This document shows positions 13,678 to 21,943 of a stretch of 64,000 nucleotides of DNA, piece by piece. Every line of letters starts with the position of its first letter. Positions within the stretch are counted from its first letter, which is position 1. The notes under the pieces were generated by a model that worked only from the letters and a program-made list of their open reading frames with translations, did not search any database and had not been told where the DNA came from. The stretch comes from RAM1 sp041905405. GTDB lineage: Bacteria > Pseudomonadota > Gammaproteobacteria > Burkholderiales > Burkholderiaceae_C. The stretch lies in the NCBI GenBank assembly GCA_041905405.1, contig JAYRLC010000005.1, positions 109,995-173,994 of the forward strand. The letters are read 5' to 3'. The translations under genes and the position numbers were made by a program.

Positions 13678-16656
13678 ATGGCGACATTCACCACAACGAA
13701 CGCCATGAATCCGCTGCAACGCCTGCCCACGCCCTACCGCCCCGAAGCCGCCACCGTCGCGGACCGCCTGCATTCCCTGGAGGGCGCCCTGGACTGGGCG
13801 GCAGCGGCGCAGGCAGCGCGCCCCTGGGTGCGGGCCGTGCGGGACAACCCGCCGCCGTTCTGGGCCATGGAAAGCCTGCTCAAGGAATACCCCATTTCCA
13901 GCGCCGAGGGGCTGGCGCTCATGCGGCTGGCCGAGGCGCTGCTGCGCGTGCCCGACGCCGAGACCGCCATCGCCCTCACGGCCGACCAGCTGGGTCGCGC
14001 GGATTTCGACGGCGCGGCCGATTCCACGCTGGCCCGGCTGTCATCCACGGCCATCGCCCTGTCCAAGCGCTTCCTGCCGGACGCGCAGCATGAGCCCGGC
14101 CTGATCGCCAGGCTGGGCGCGCGCACCGTGGTCGCGGCCACGCTGCGCGCGGTGCAGTTGCTGGGCCGGCAGTTCGTGCTGGGCCAGACCATCCACGAAG
14201 CCATGGACGAGGCCCGCGATGCGCGGCACAGGGCCGCCAACCTGCGCTTCAGCTACGACATGCTGGGCGAAGGCGCGCGCACCGATGCTGACGCGCTGCG
14301 CTATCTGGCCAGCTACCGCGACGCGATCCGCGCAATCGCCACGCAGGCCGGCCCCGCGGGCACCGTGGCCGACAACGACGGCATTTCCATCAAACTCAGC
14401 GCGCTGCACCCGCGTTACGAAGATGCACAACGCGAGCGCGTCATGGCCGAGCTGGTGCCGCGCGTGTGGACGCTGTGCGAACAGGCCGCGCAGGCCAACA
14501 TCAACCTCACCATCGACGCCGAGGAGGTCGACCGGCTGGAACTGTCGCTGCAGGTGTTTGAAACGCTGGCCGCCCGCGTCGCGCAGCATCACGCGCAGTG
14601 GCAGGGCTTCGGCCTGGCGCTGCAGGCCTACCAGACGCGCGCGCTGGAACTCATCGCCCACATCGCCGCGCTGGGCCGCCGGCACGGCCTGCGCTTCATG
14701 TGTCGCCTGGTCAAGGGCGCGTACTGGGACGCCGAGATCAAGCGCGCGCAGGAGCTCGGCCTGCCGTACTACCCGGTCTTCACGCACAAGCACCACACCG
14801 ACGTGAGCTACCTGGCCTGCGCACGCGCGCTGCTGGACGCGCGCGACGTGATCTATCCGCAGTTCGCGACGCACAACGCCGGCACGATCGCCGCGATCCT
14901 GCAAATGTCCGCGAGATCAGGCGGATCGTTCGAGCTCCAGCGCCTGCACGGCATGGGCGAAGGCATCTACCGTGAAGTGCTCAGGAACCCGCTGGTCAGC
15001 TGCCGCGTCTACGCGCCCGTGGGGCAGCACCGCGACCTGCTCGCCTACCTGGTGCGCCGCCTGCTGGAGAACGGTGCGAATTCGTCGTTCGTGCACCAGC
15101 TTGCCGATGAATCCATGGGTCTGGACGAACTGCTGGTGTCGCCGCTGCAGCTCACGCCGCAGCCGTCGCTACCCCTGCCGCCCGACCTGTATGGTCCGGC
15201 GCGCCCCAACAGCCGGGGCCTGGACCTGACCGTGGACGAGATGCGCACGCCGCTGCTGGCGGCCCTGGCTCAGGCCGCAGTGCCCACGGTCGCCGAGGCC
15301 ACCGCCGCCGATGCGGCGAATGCCGCGGCACGCGCAGCGGCTGCGTTCCCCGGCTGGACACAGACCCCTGTCGCGCAACGCGCAGCCGCCCTGAGGCGGG
15401 CGGCTGACGCGCTGGAAACCGAACTCCCGCGCTTTTGCGCCCTGCTCGTGAAAGAGGCGCACAAAACCTGGGGCGACACCGTCGCCGAGGTGCGCGAGGC
15501 GGTGGACTTCCTGCGCTACTACGCCAACGAGGCGCAGCGCATCATGCAGCCCATCACCCTGCCCGGGCCGACAGGCGAAAGCAACGAGCTGCGCCTGACC
15601 GCGCGTGGCGCCTGGGTGGCCATCAGCCCCTGGAACTTCCCCCTCGCGATCTTCGTGGGCCAGGTCGCGGCGGCCCTTGCCAGCGGCAACACGGTACTCG
15701 CCAAACCGGCTGAACAGACGCCCGGCGTCGCGCTGGAGGCCGTGAAGCTGCTGCACGCCGCGGGCGTGCCCGCCGATGCGCTGCAACTGCTGCACGGCCC
15801 CGGCGACACGGTGGGGGCGGCGCTGGTGGCGCAGCCGCAGGTGGCGGGCGTGGTGTTCACCGGCTCGACCCAGGTCGCCAAAATCATCCAGCGCGCGCTG
15901 GCGGCCAAGGACGGCCCCATCGTGCCCCTGATCGCCGAGACCGGCGGCATCAACGCCATGGTCGTGGACAGCACGGCCCTGCCCGAGCAGGTGGCCGACG
16001 CCGTCGTGCAAAGCGCCTTTCGAAGCACCGGCCAGCGCTGCTCGGCATTGCGGCTGCTGTGTGTGCACGAAGGCATTGCAGACGGGGTGATCGACATGAT
16101 CCGCGGCGCGGCGCAGGAACTGGTCACGGGCGACCCGGCGCTGCTGGCCACCGACGTCGGCCCCGTGATCGACGGCGAGGCGCGCGAAGGCATCCAGCGC
16201 CACCTGCAGCGGCTGGCCGGCAGCGCAACCTGCCTGCACGCGGGCCAAAGCCCGGACACCGGCCACTTCATCGCGCCCCACATGTTTGAAATCTCGCGCA
16301 TCGCCGACCTGCGGGCCGAGATCTTCGGCCCCGTGCTGCACGTGGTGCGCTGGTCGGGCGACCCGCAGCGCGTGGTCGACGACATCAACGCGCTGGGCTA
16401 TGGCCTGACGCTGGGCATCCAGACGCGCATCGACAGCCGCGCACAGGCACTGGCCGCGCGCGCCCACGTGGGCAACGTGTACGTCAACCGCAACATGATC
16501 GGCGCCGTGGTGGGCGTTCAGCCCTTTGGCGGCGAGGGCCTGAGCGGCACCGGCCCCAAGGCCGGTGGCCCGCACTACCTGATGCGCTTCTGCGCGGAAC
16601 AGACGCTGACCATTAACACCACGGCCGCGGGCGGCAACGTGGCGCTGCTGGCCTGA
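13678..16656 (+). CDS. putA: Bifunctional proline dehydrogenase / L-glutamate gamma-semialdehyde dehydrogenase PutA (short form)
   Basis: PutA oxidises proline to glutamate in two steps, with FAD then NAD. At 992 residues it is a short, type A PutA without the N-terminal ribbon-helix-helix repressor domain of the E. coli type. The proline dehydrogenase barrel spans ~120-470 (MCRLVKGAYWDAEIKRAQ, FATHNAGTI, RRLLENGANSSFV). The aldehyde dehydrogenase spans ~530-980, with WNFPLAIF, VVFTGSTQVAKI, the catalytic Glu in AETGG and nucleophile Cys788 in GQRCSALR. ATG 13678 has AAGGAACC upstream; an in-frame ATG at 13702 is less likely. Regulation probably comes from the divergent Lrp-type gene. Confidence 0.97.
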   Translation: MATFTTTNAMNPLQRLPTPYRPEAATVADRLHSLEGALDWAAAAQAARPWVRAVRDNPPPFWAMESLLKEYPISSAEGLALMRLAEALLRVPDAETAIALTADQLGRADFDGAADSTLARLSSTAIALSKRFLPDAQHEPGLIARLGARTVVAATLRAVQLLGRQFVLGQTIHEAMDEARDARHRAANLRFSYDMLGEGARTDADALRYLASYRDAIRAIATQAGPAGTVADNDGISIKLSALHPRYEDAQRERVMAELVPRVWTLCEQAAQANINLTIDAEEVDRLELSLQVFETLAARVAQHHAQWQGFGLALQAYQTRALELIAHIAALGRRHGLRFMCRLVKGAYWDAEIKRAQELGLPYYPVFTHKHHTDVSYLACARALLDARDVIYPQFATHNAGTIAAILQMSARSGGSFELQRLHGMGEGIYREVLRNPLVSCRVYAPVGQHRDLLAYLVRRLLENGANSSFVHQLADESMGLDELLVSPLQLTPQPSLPLPPDLYGPARPNSRGLDLTVDEMRTPLLAALAQAAVPTVAEATAADAANAAARAAAAFPGWTQTPVAQRAAALRRAADALETELPRFCALLVKEAHKTWGDTVAEVREAVDFLRYYANEAQRIMQPITLPGPTGESNELRLTARGAWVAISPWNFPLAIFVGQVAAALASGNTVLAKPAEQTPGVALEAVKLLHAAGVPADALQLLHGPGDTVGAALVAQPQVAGVVFTGSTQVAKIIQRALAAKDGPIVPLIAETGGINAMVVDSTALPEQVADAVVQSAFRSTGQRCSALRLLCVHEGIADGVIDMIRGAAQELVTGDPALLATDVGPVIDGEAREGIQRHLQRLAGSATCLHAGQSPDTGHFIAPHMFEISRIADLRAEIFGPVLHVVRWSGDPQRVVDDINALGYGLTLGIQTRIDSRAQALAARAHVGNVYVNRNMIGAVVGVQPFGGEGLSGTGPKAGGPHYLMRFCAEQTLTINTTAAGGNVALLA

Positions 16657-16659
16657 CGT

Positions 16660-17664
16660 CTAGACAGGAATGGCCAATGTGAAGACGGCGCGACGCTGCC
16701 CCACGACAGCCCCGCGCACACTACGGATATCCCGCGCAAGCCAGGGCTGTAGCTGCGCCCGCTGCGCATCGTCCAGCCAGCCCAGCTGGTCCAGCGCGGC
16801 GACGGTTGCCGCGTACAGCGCGGGCATGTTGCCGTCGCTGATCTTGATGGCCAGCCCCTCGCCGCGGCTGCGGCTGCCTACCACCTGCACGCCGTCGGCG
16901 CCCACCTTGGTCACCCAGTCGCCGCGGCCCGCGCGCATGAAGGCTTCGTCGTTGCGGCGCGTGCCGCTCACCAGCTCGGGATGCGCCGCCATGGCGTCGG
17001 CCAGGGGCGCGAAGCTGTCACCAAACTCGGCGTCCCGCGCCCCGCTGGCCAGCCGCGCGTAGCTGCGCGCCAGGGCCGCCAGCGGCATCGCGTAGTTGGG
17101 CGCGGAACAACCGTCGATGCCCATGCGCAGGTCCTCCTGGGCCAGCCCCGCCACACGCGCCACGTCGCGGCGGATTGCCTGCTGCAGCGCGTGGCCGGGG
17201 TCCAGGTACGCATCCAGCGACAGCCCGTGCTGCACACAGTACGCCAGAAAGCCCGCATGCTTGCCGCTGCAGTTGTGGTGCCGTTCGTCCACGGCAGCAG
17301 GCGCCGCGCCCACGCCCAGCTCCACGTACATGGGCACATGGCAGCCGCACTGCAGCCGCCTGTATTCCACACCCACCTTGTCCAGCATGCCCTGCACCTG
17401 CTCCACGTGCATGGGCTCGCCACTGTGGCTCGCGCACAGCATCGCGATCTGGCGGGAACTGAAGCCAAACTGCGCCGCCCCGCCCGACCGCATGAACGGC
17501 AGGGCCTGCAGCGCCTTGAGCGTGGAGCGCGTGAACACCCGGTGGTGGGGATCGCCCACGGCGGCCAGCATGCGACCATCCGCGCGGGCGACCGCGATCG
17601 CGCCGTAGTGCAGCGACTCGGATGTCTCGCCGCGCATGAGTTCGATGAGGGGAACGAAAGCCAT
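16660..17664 (-). CDS. Asparaginase of the rhizobial type II (ReAV-like) family
   Basis: This 334-residue protein hydrolyses asparagine to aspartate and ammonia, by family. It is unrelated to E. coli AnsA/AnsB and instead shows the serine-lysine features of the Rhizobium etli ReAV group: FTRSTLKALQALPF carries the Ser/Lys pair (S47, K50) and CASHSGEP the second Ser. NCSGKHAGFL and DGCSAPNYAMPL supply the Cys, Lys and Cys reported to bind zinc. The start at ATG 17664 gives the conserved MAFVPLIELMRG N-terminus. It converges with putA with almost no gap and is divergent from the carboxylase fusion gene. Confidence 0.88.
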   Translation of the reverse strand: MAFVPLIELMRGETSESLHYGAIAVARADGRMLAAVGDPHHRVFTRSTLKALQALPFMRSGGAAQFGFSSRQIAMLCASHSGEPMHVEQVQGMLDKVGVEYRRLQCGCHVPMYVELGVGAAPAAVDERHHNCSGKHAGFLAYCVQHGLSLDAYLDPGHALQQAIRRDVARVAGLAQEDLRMGIDGCSAPNYAMPLAALARSYARLASGARDAEFGDSFAPLADAMAAHPELVSGTRRNDEAFMRAGRGDWVTKVGADGVQVVGSRSRGEGLAIKISDGNMPALYAATVAALDQLGWLDDAQRAQLQPWLARDIRSVRGAVVGQRRAVFTLAIPV

Positions 17665-17760
17665 GGCGTCATTGTGGCCCGTACCGCATGTACCGCTGCC
17701 TGCGCTGCCTTGTCGCCATGACGACGGCCTGCCAGCGCCCGCGCACGCCACAATCGTCCG

Positions 17761-19581
17761 ATGCCAGACCTTCGCGCCCCCCTGACCGCCCAGATCGTGG
17801 AATGGCGCGTGCGCCCCGGCGACCCGGTGCGCGCCGGCGACCTGCTGGTGGTGCTGGAAGCCATGAAGATGGAGCACGAGCTGCGCGCCGACGCCGACGG
17901 CGTGGTGCGCGAACTGTTCTACACCGTGGGTGAGTCCGTGAGCGAAGGGGATGTGCTGGCCAGCTTCAGCGCCACCTCGGCCTTGCAGGCCGCCGCATCA
18001 ACCGCCGCCCCGGCGCCGCAGACTGACGGCGGCGTGCGGGCCGACCTGCAGCGCGTGATCGAGCGGCACGCGCTGACGCTGGACGCGGCGCGGCCCGACG
18101 CCACATCAAAACGCCACGCCTTGGGCCTGCGCACGGCGCGTGAAAACATCGCGGACCTCTGCGACGAAGGCTCCTTCATCGAATACGGCGCGCTGGCCGT
18201 GGCGGCCCAGGCCAGCCGCCGCAGTGCCGACGACCTCATGCGCAACACGCCGGCCGACGGCATGGTGACCGGCATCGGCAGCATCAACGGCGCGCTGTTC
18301 GGCGCCGAAGCGTCCCGCGCGGCCGTCATGGCCTACGACGCCACCGTGCTCGCCGGCACGCAGGGGATGCGCAACCACCAGAAGACCGACCGCCTGCTGG
18401 GCATCGCGCTCGCGCAGCGCCTGCCGGTCGTGCTGTTCGCCGAAGGCGGCGGTGGGCGTCCCGGCGACACCGACATGCCCATCGTCGCGGGCCTGCACGT
18501 CACCACGTTTGCGAGCTTCGCGCGGCTGAACGGCCGCGTACCCGTGGTGGGCATTGCCGCAGGCCGGTGCTTTGCCGGCAACGCGGCGCTGCTGGGCTGC
18601 TGCGACGTGATCATCGCCACGCGGGCCAGCAACATCGGCATGGGCGGCCCCGCCATGGTCGAAGGCGGCGGGCTGGGCGTGTTCCGCCCCGAAGCGATCG
18701 GCCCTGCCAACGTGCAACATGGCAACGGCGTGATCGACGTGCTGGTGGATGACGAGGCGCAGGCGGTAGCCGCAGCAAGGCACTACCTCAGCTTCTTCCA
18801 GGGCCGCACCGCCGGCTGGGCCGCGCCCGATGCCGCGGCGCTGCGCCACGTGGTGCCCGAAAACCGCCTGCGCGTGTACGACACGCAGGCCGCCATGGCC
18901 GGCATCGTGGACGCGGATTCCCTGCTGATGCTGCGCACTGGCTTTGGCCGCGGTATCCACACGGCACTGGCGCGCATCGAGGGCCGCCCCGTCGGCCTGC
19001 TGGCCAACAACCCCGCGCACCTGGGGGGCGCGATCGACGCCGATGCCGCCGACAAGGCAGCGCGCTTCATGCAGCTGTGCAATGCGCATGGCATCCCGCT
19101 CGTGAGCCTGGTGGACACGCCGGGCTTCATGGTCGGACCTGACACCGAACAAACCGCGCAAGTGCGCCACGTGAGCCGCCTGTTCGTCGCGGCGGCCCAC
19201 CTGCGCGTGCCGTTCTTCAGCATCGTGCTGCGCAAGGGCTACGGCCTGGGCGCCATGGCCATGTGCGCCGGGGGCTTTCATTCCCCCGCGTTCACCGTGG
19301 CCTGGCCCACGGGTGAGTTCGGCGCGATGGGACTGGAAGGCGCCGTACGCCTGGGCTGGCGCAAAGAGCTGGAGGCCGTGCCCGAAGGCCCGCAGCGCGA
19401 GGCGCTGTACCAGCAGCTCGTGGCGCGCCAGTACGACGCGGGTCAGGCCCTGAACATGGCGGCCACGCTGGAGATCGATGCCGTGATCGACCCGGCACAG
19501 ACGCGCGACTGGCTGGCGCACGGACTGGCGTCAGCACGGATCACGGCCGCTGATGGCGCCCGCGCCATTGACACCTGGTGA
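17761..19581 (+). CDS. Biotin carrier-carboxyltransferase fusion protein (acyl-CoA carboxylase type)
   Basis: This 606-residue fusion has an N-terminal biotinyl domain (1-~72) with the biotinylation motif EAMKM (Lys36), a variable linker, then an acyl-CoA carboxyltransferase domain (~110-606). The carboxyltransferase half has QGMRNHQKTDRLL, a FAEGGGGRPGDTD oxyanion-loop region, NIGMGGPAMVEGGGLG and LVDTPGFMVGPDTE. It should carry CO2 from biotin to an acyl-CoA. The biotin carboxylase subunit required to load biotin is not in the window. The acyl substrate cannot be fixed; propionyl-, geranyl- or acetyl-CoA-type activity is possible. The aminotransferase gene follows 78 bases downstream. Confidence 0.85.
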   Translation: MPDLRAPLTAQIVEWRVRPGDPVRAGDLLVVLEAMKMEHELRADADGVVRELFYTVGESVSEGDVLASFSATSALQAAASTAAPAPQTDGGVRADLQRVIERHALTLDAARPDATSKRHALGLRTARENIADLCDEGSFIEYGALAVAAQASRRSADDLMRNTPADGMVTGIGSINGALFGAEASRAAVMAYDATVLAGTQGMRNHQKTDRLLGIALAQRLPVVLFAEGGGGRPGDTDMPIVAGLHVTTFASFARLNGRVPVVGIAAGRCFAGNAALLGCCDVIIATRASNIGMGGPAMVEGGGLGVFRPEAIGPANVQHGNGVIDVLVDDEAQAVAAARHYLSFFQGRTAGWAAPDAAALRHVVPENRLRVYDTQAAMAGIVDADSLLMLRTGFGRGIHTALARIEGRPVGLLANNPAHLGGAIDADAADKAARFMQLCNAHGIPLVSLVDTPGFMVGPDTEQTAQVRHVSRLFVAAAHLRVPFFSIVLRKGYGLGAMAMCAGGFHSPAFTVAWPTGEFGAMGLEGAVRLGWRKELEAVPEGPQREALYQQLVARQYDAGQALNMAATLEIDAVIDPAQTRDWLAHGLASARITAADGARAIDTW

Positions 19582-19659
19582 CTTCCACACACGGGCAGGG
19601 TTGATGGGTGCGTGCTAAGCTGACCGCCCGTTTTTGCATCCCATCCAGAGGAGACAGCC

Positions 19660-20820
19660 ATGCCCGGATTGCTGCCCAACGTCGACCCCGACGGCCTGCT
19701 CGAGTTTTCGGTGGTCTACACCGACCGCGCCCTGAACCACATGTCCAGGAGCTTCCAGGGCGTCATGAAAGACATCTCGGGCATCCTCAAAGACGTGTAC
19801 CACGCGAAGTCCGTGGCGCTGGTGCCTGGCAGCGGCACCTTCGGCATGGAAGCCGTCGCGCGCCAGTTCGCCGGCGGCAAGCACGTGATGGTCATCCGCA
19901 ACGGCTGGTTCAGCTACCGCTGGACGCAGATCCTGGAGATGGGCGCCATCGCCACATCACACACCGTGCTCAAGGCCCGCAAGACCGGCCCCGGCGCGCA
20001 GGCCCCCTGGACGCCCGCGCCCGTTGCCGAGGTGCAGGCCGCCATCCGCGCCGAGAAACCCGCGGTCGTCTTTGCGCCGCACGTGGAGACCGCCGCCGGC
20101 ATGATCCTGCCCGACGACTACCTGCGCGCCGTGGCCGATGCCGTGCACGAGGTGGGCGGCCTGTTCGTGCTGGACTGCATCGCGTCGGGCGCGATGTGGG
20201 TGGACATGCAGGCCACCGGCGTGGACGTGCTGGTGTCGGCCCCGCAAAAGGGCTGGAGCAGCTCGCCGTGCTGCGCCATGGTGATGCTGGGCGAGCGCGC
20301 CCGCACGGCCATCGACGGCACCACGAGTTCCAGCTTCGCCTGCGACCTGAAAAAGTGGCTGCAGATCATGGAAGCCTACGAAGGCGGCGGCCATGCGTAC
20401 CACGCCACCATGCCGACCGATGCGCTCACGCGGCTGCGCGAAGTCATGGTCGAAACCCGCGCCTATGGCTTTGCCAAAGTACGCGACGAACAGATCGACC
20501 TGGGCCGCAAGGTCCGCGCGCTGTTCGAGGGCCGCGGCATCCCCAGCGTGGCGGCCGAAGGCTTCAAGGCGCCGGGCGTCGTGGTGAGCTACACCACGGA
20601 CCCCGAGATCCAGTCGAGCAAGAAATTCCTGGCCGAAGGCCTGCAGACCGCGGCCGGCGTGCCGCTGCAATGCGACGAAGGCGCCGACTTCAAGACCTTC
20701 CGCGTGGGCCTGTTCGGCCTGGAAAAGTGGCACAACGTGGACCGCACGGTGGCCCACCTGGCCGCGGCGCTGGACCGTCTGGGCATTGGCGAACGCAAGG
20801 CCGAAGCCGTTACGGCCTGA
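19660..20820 (+). CDS. Class V aminotransferase, alanine/serine-glyoxylate aminotransferase family
   Basis: This is a 386-residue PLP enzyme of fold type I. The substrate/phosphate loop VPGSGTFGMEA lies at ~55-64. The pyridine-N aspartate is probably D172 (FVLDCIASGAMWVDM), and the Schiff-base lysine is K197 in VSAPQKGWSSSP. Relatives transfer amino groups from alanine, serine or aspartate to glyoxylate or act in purine or taurine catabolism; the true pair is not clear. The long insert KARKTGPGAQAPWTPAP is not usual for the human AGT group. A strong GAGGAGA ribosome site precedes ATG 19660. Confidence 0.85.
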   Translation: MPGLLPNVDPDGLLEFSVVYTDRALNHMSRSFQGVMKDISGILKDVYHAKSVALVPGSGTFGMEAVARQFAGGKHVMVIRNGWFSYRWTQILEMGAIATSHTVLKARKTGPGAQAPWTPAPVAEVQAAIRAEKPAVVFAPHVETAAGMILPDDYLRAVADAVHEVGGLFVLDCIASGAMWVDMQATGVDVLVSAPQKGWSSSPCCAMVMLGERARTAIDGTTSSSFACDLKKWLQIMEAYEGGGHAYHATMPTDALTRLREVMVETRAYGFAKVRDEQIDLGRKVRALFEGRGIPSVAAEGFKAPGVVVSYTTDPEIQSSKKFLAEGLQTAAGVPLQCDEGADFKTFRVGLFGLEKWHNVDRTVAHLAAALDRLGIGERKAEAVTA

Positions 20821-20826
20821 CGGCCG

Positions 20827-20848
20827 GCGCCCGGGCAACGCCGGGCGT
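20827..20848. terminator. GC hairpin between converging aminotransferase and AEC genes
   Basis: GCGCCCGG pairs with CCGGGCGT around GCAACG. There is no T tract on either side, so it would be at most a weak or Rho-assisted terminator. It overlaps the first base of the AEC stop region. Confidence 0.4.
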
Positions 20849-21813
20849 CAGTGCAGCAACGCCACCGCCGCGGAAAACGTCAGGAAGGCCGCCGCCGTCG
20901 TCAGCAGGATGATGCGGGCGATACGGCCCGTGTCGGCGCCGAACCGCTCAGACAGCAGGGACACGTTGCTGGCGCTGGGCAGCGCCGCCACCAGCGTCAT
21001 GACGACCAGCGCGAACGGGTCCAGCGGCAGGCCGAACGCGATGGCGCCACGGCCCACGGCATAAACCAGTACCGGGTGGATCACGAGCTTGGCCAGGGCC
21101 ACCGGCAGGTAGTCGGCCGCCGGCATGGGGCCGTGAGATTCGCGCGCGGCCACGATCTGCGAGCGCGCCAGCACGGCGCCGATGGTGAACAGCGCCACCG
21201 GCGACGCCGCGTCGGCCAGCAGGCCGATGGTCTGCATCACGGGCTTGATCGGCTCCAGCTGGAGCCAGGACATGAGCGCACCGCCCAGAATGGCCCAGGG
21301 CATGGGATTGGCCGCCACGCCCTTGAGCGCGCTGCGCGCGGCCTTGCTCGCGCCGTGTTCGTCGGCGCCGTCCAGCCGCGACAGCGCGATGCACAGCGAC
21401 GAGGTGATCACCAGGTCGATCAGGATGGTGAGAATGGCCGGCCCCGCGGCCTGCGCGCCCAGCAATGCCACCAGCAGCGGCACGCCCATGAAGCCTGTGT
21501 TGGGAAACGCCGCGACGAGCGCGCCGAAGGATGCGTCGTTGAACCGCACCCGGTCGTTCAGGCTGAACCACACGGTGCCCGCGACCATGAGCAGCGCGCA
21601 AGGCAGGTAAACAGCCATGGCCGCCGGGTCCAGCAACTGCGCCACGGGCGTGCTCATGCCAAAGCGGAACAGCATGCACGGCAACGCGAAATACAGCACA
21701 AAGGTGTTCAGGCCCGGAATTGCCTCCAGCGGCAGCATGCGGCGGCGCGCCGCGATATAGCCGCACAGCACGAGCGCGAAGAAGGGAAAGGTGACGAGCA
21801 GAATGGCCAACAC
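20848..21813 (-). CDS. AEC family transporter (auxin efflux carrier-like permease)
   Basis: This 321-residue integral membrane protein shows about ten hydrophobic segments in two similar halves, as in the AEC family (LLVTFPFFALVLCGYIAARR at the start, AILLTTAAAFLTFSAAVALLH-type end). LNTFVLYFALPCMLFRF and FPNTGFMGVPLLVAL are the conserved broken-helix regions. Bacterial members export or exchange small carboxylates such as malate and malonate, but the substrate cannot be told here. The start is GTG 21813 (or the TTG codon after it). It is divergent from the rep gene with 130 bases between them. Confidence 0.88.
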   Translation of the reverse strand: MLAILLVTFPFFALVLCGYIAARRRMLPLEAIPGLNTFVLYFALPCMLFRFGMSTPVAQLLDPAAMAVYLPCALLMVAGTVWFSLNDRVRFNDASFGALVAAFPNTGFMGVPLLVALLGAQAAGPAILTILIDLVITSSLCIALSRLDGADEHGASKAARSALKGVAANPMPWAILGGALMSWLQLEPIKPVMQTIGLLADAASPVALFTIGAVLARSQIVAARESHGPMPAADYLPVALAKLVIHPVLVYAVGRGAIAFGLPLDPFALVVMTLVAALPSASNVSLLSERFGADTGRIARIILLTTAAAFLTFSAAVALLH

Positions 21814-21943
21814 GGGCGGTATTGTCCCAGCAAGCCGACGCGGCGGGTTTCAGCTGGCTGACTGCGGAATTTGCACGGGGCCCGGCCGGACCCGCCCGGT
21901 ATGATTCGCCGCTCCTCCCCCCGCTGTACCCCCTTTCGATTCC

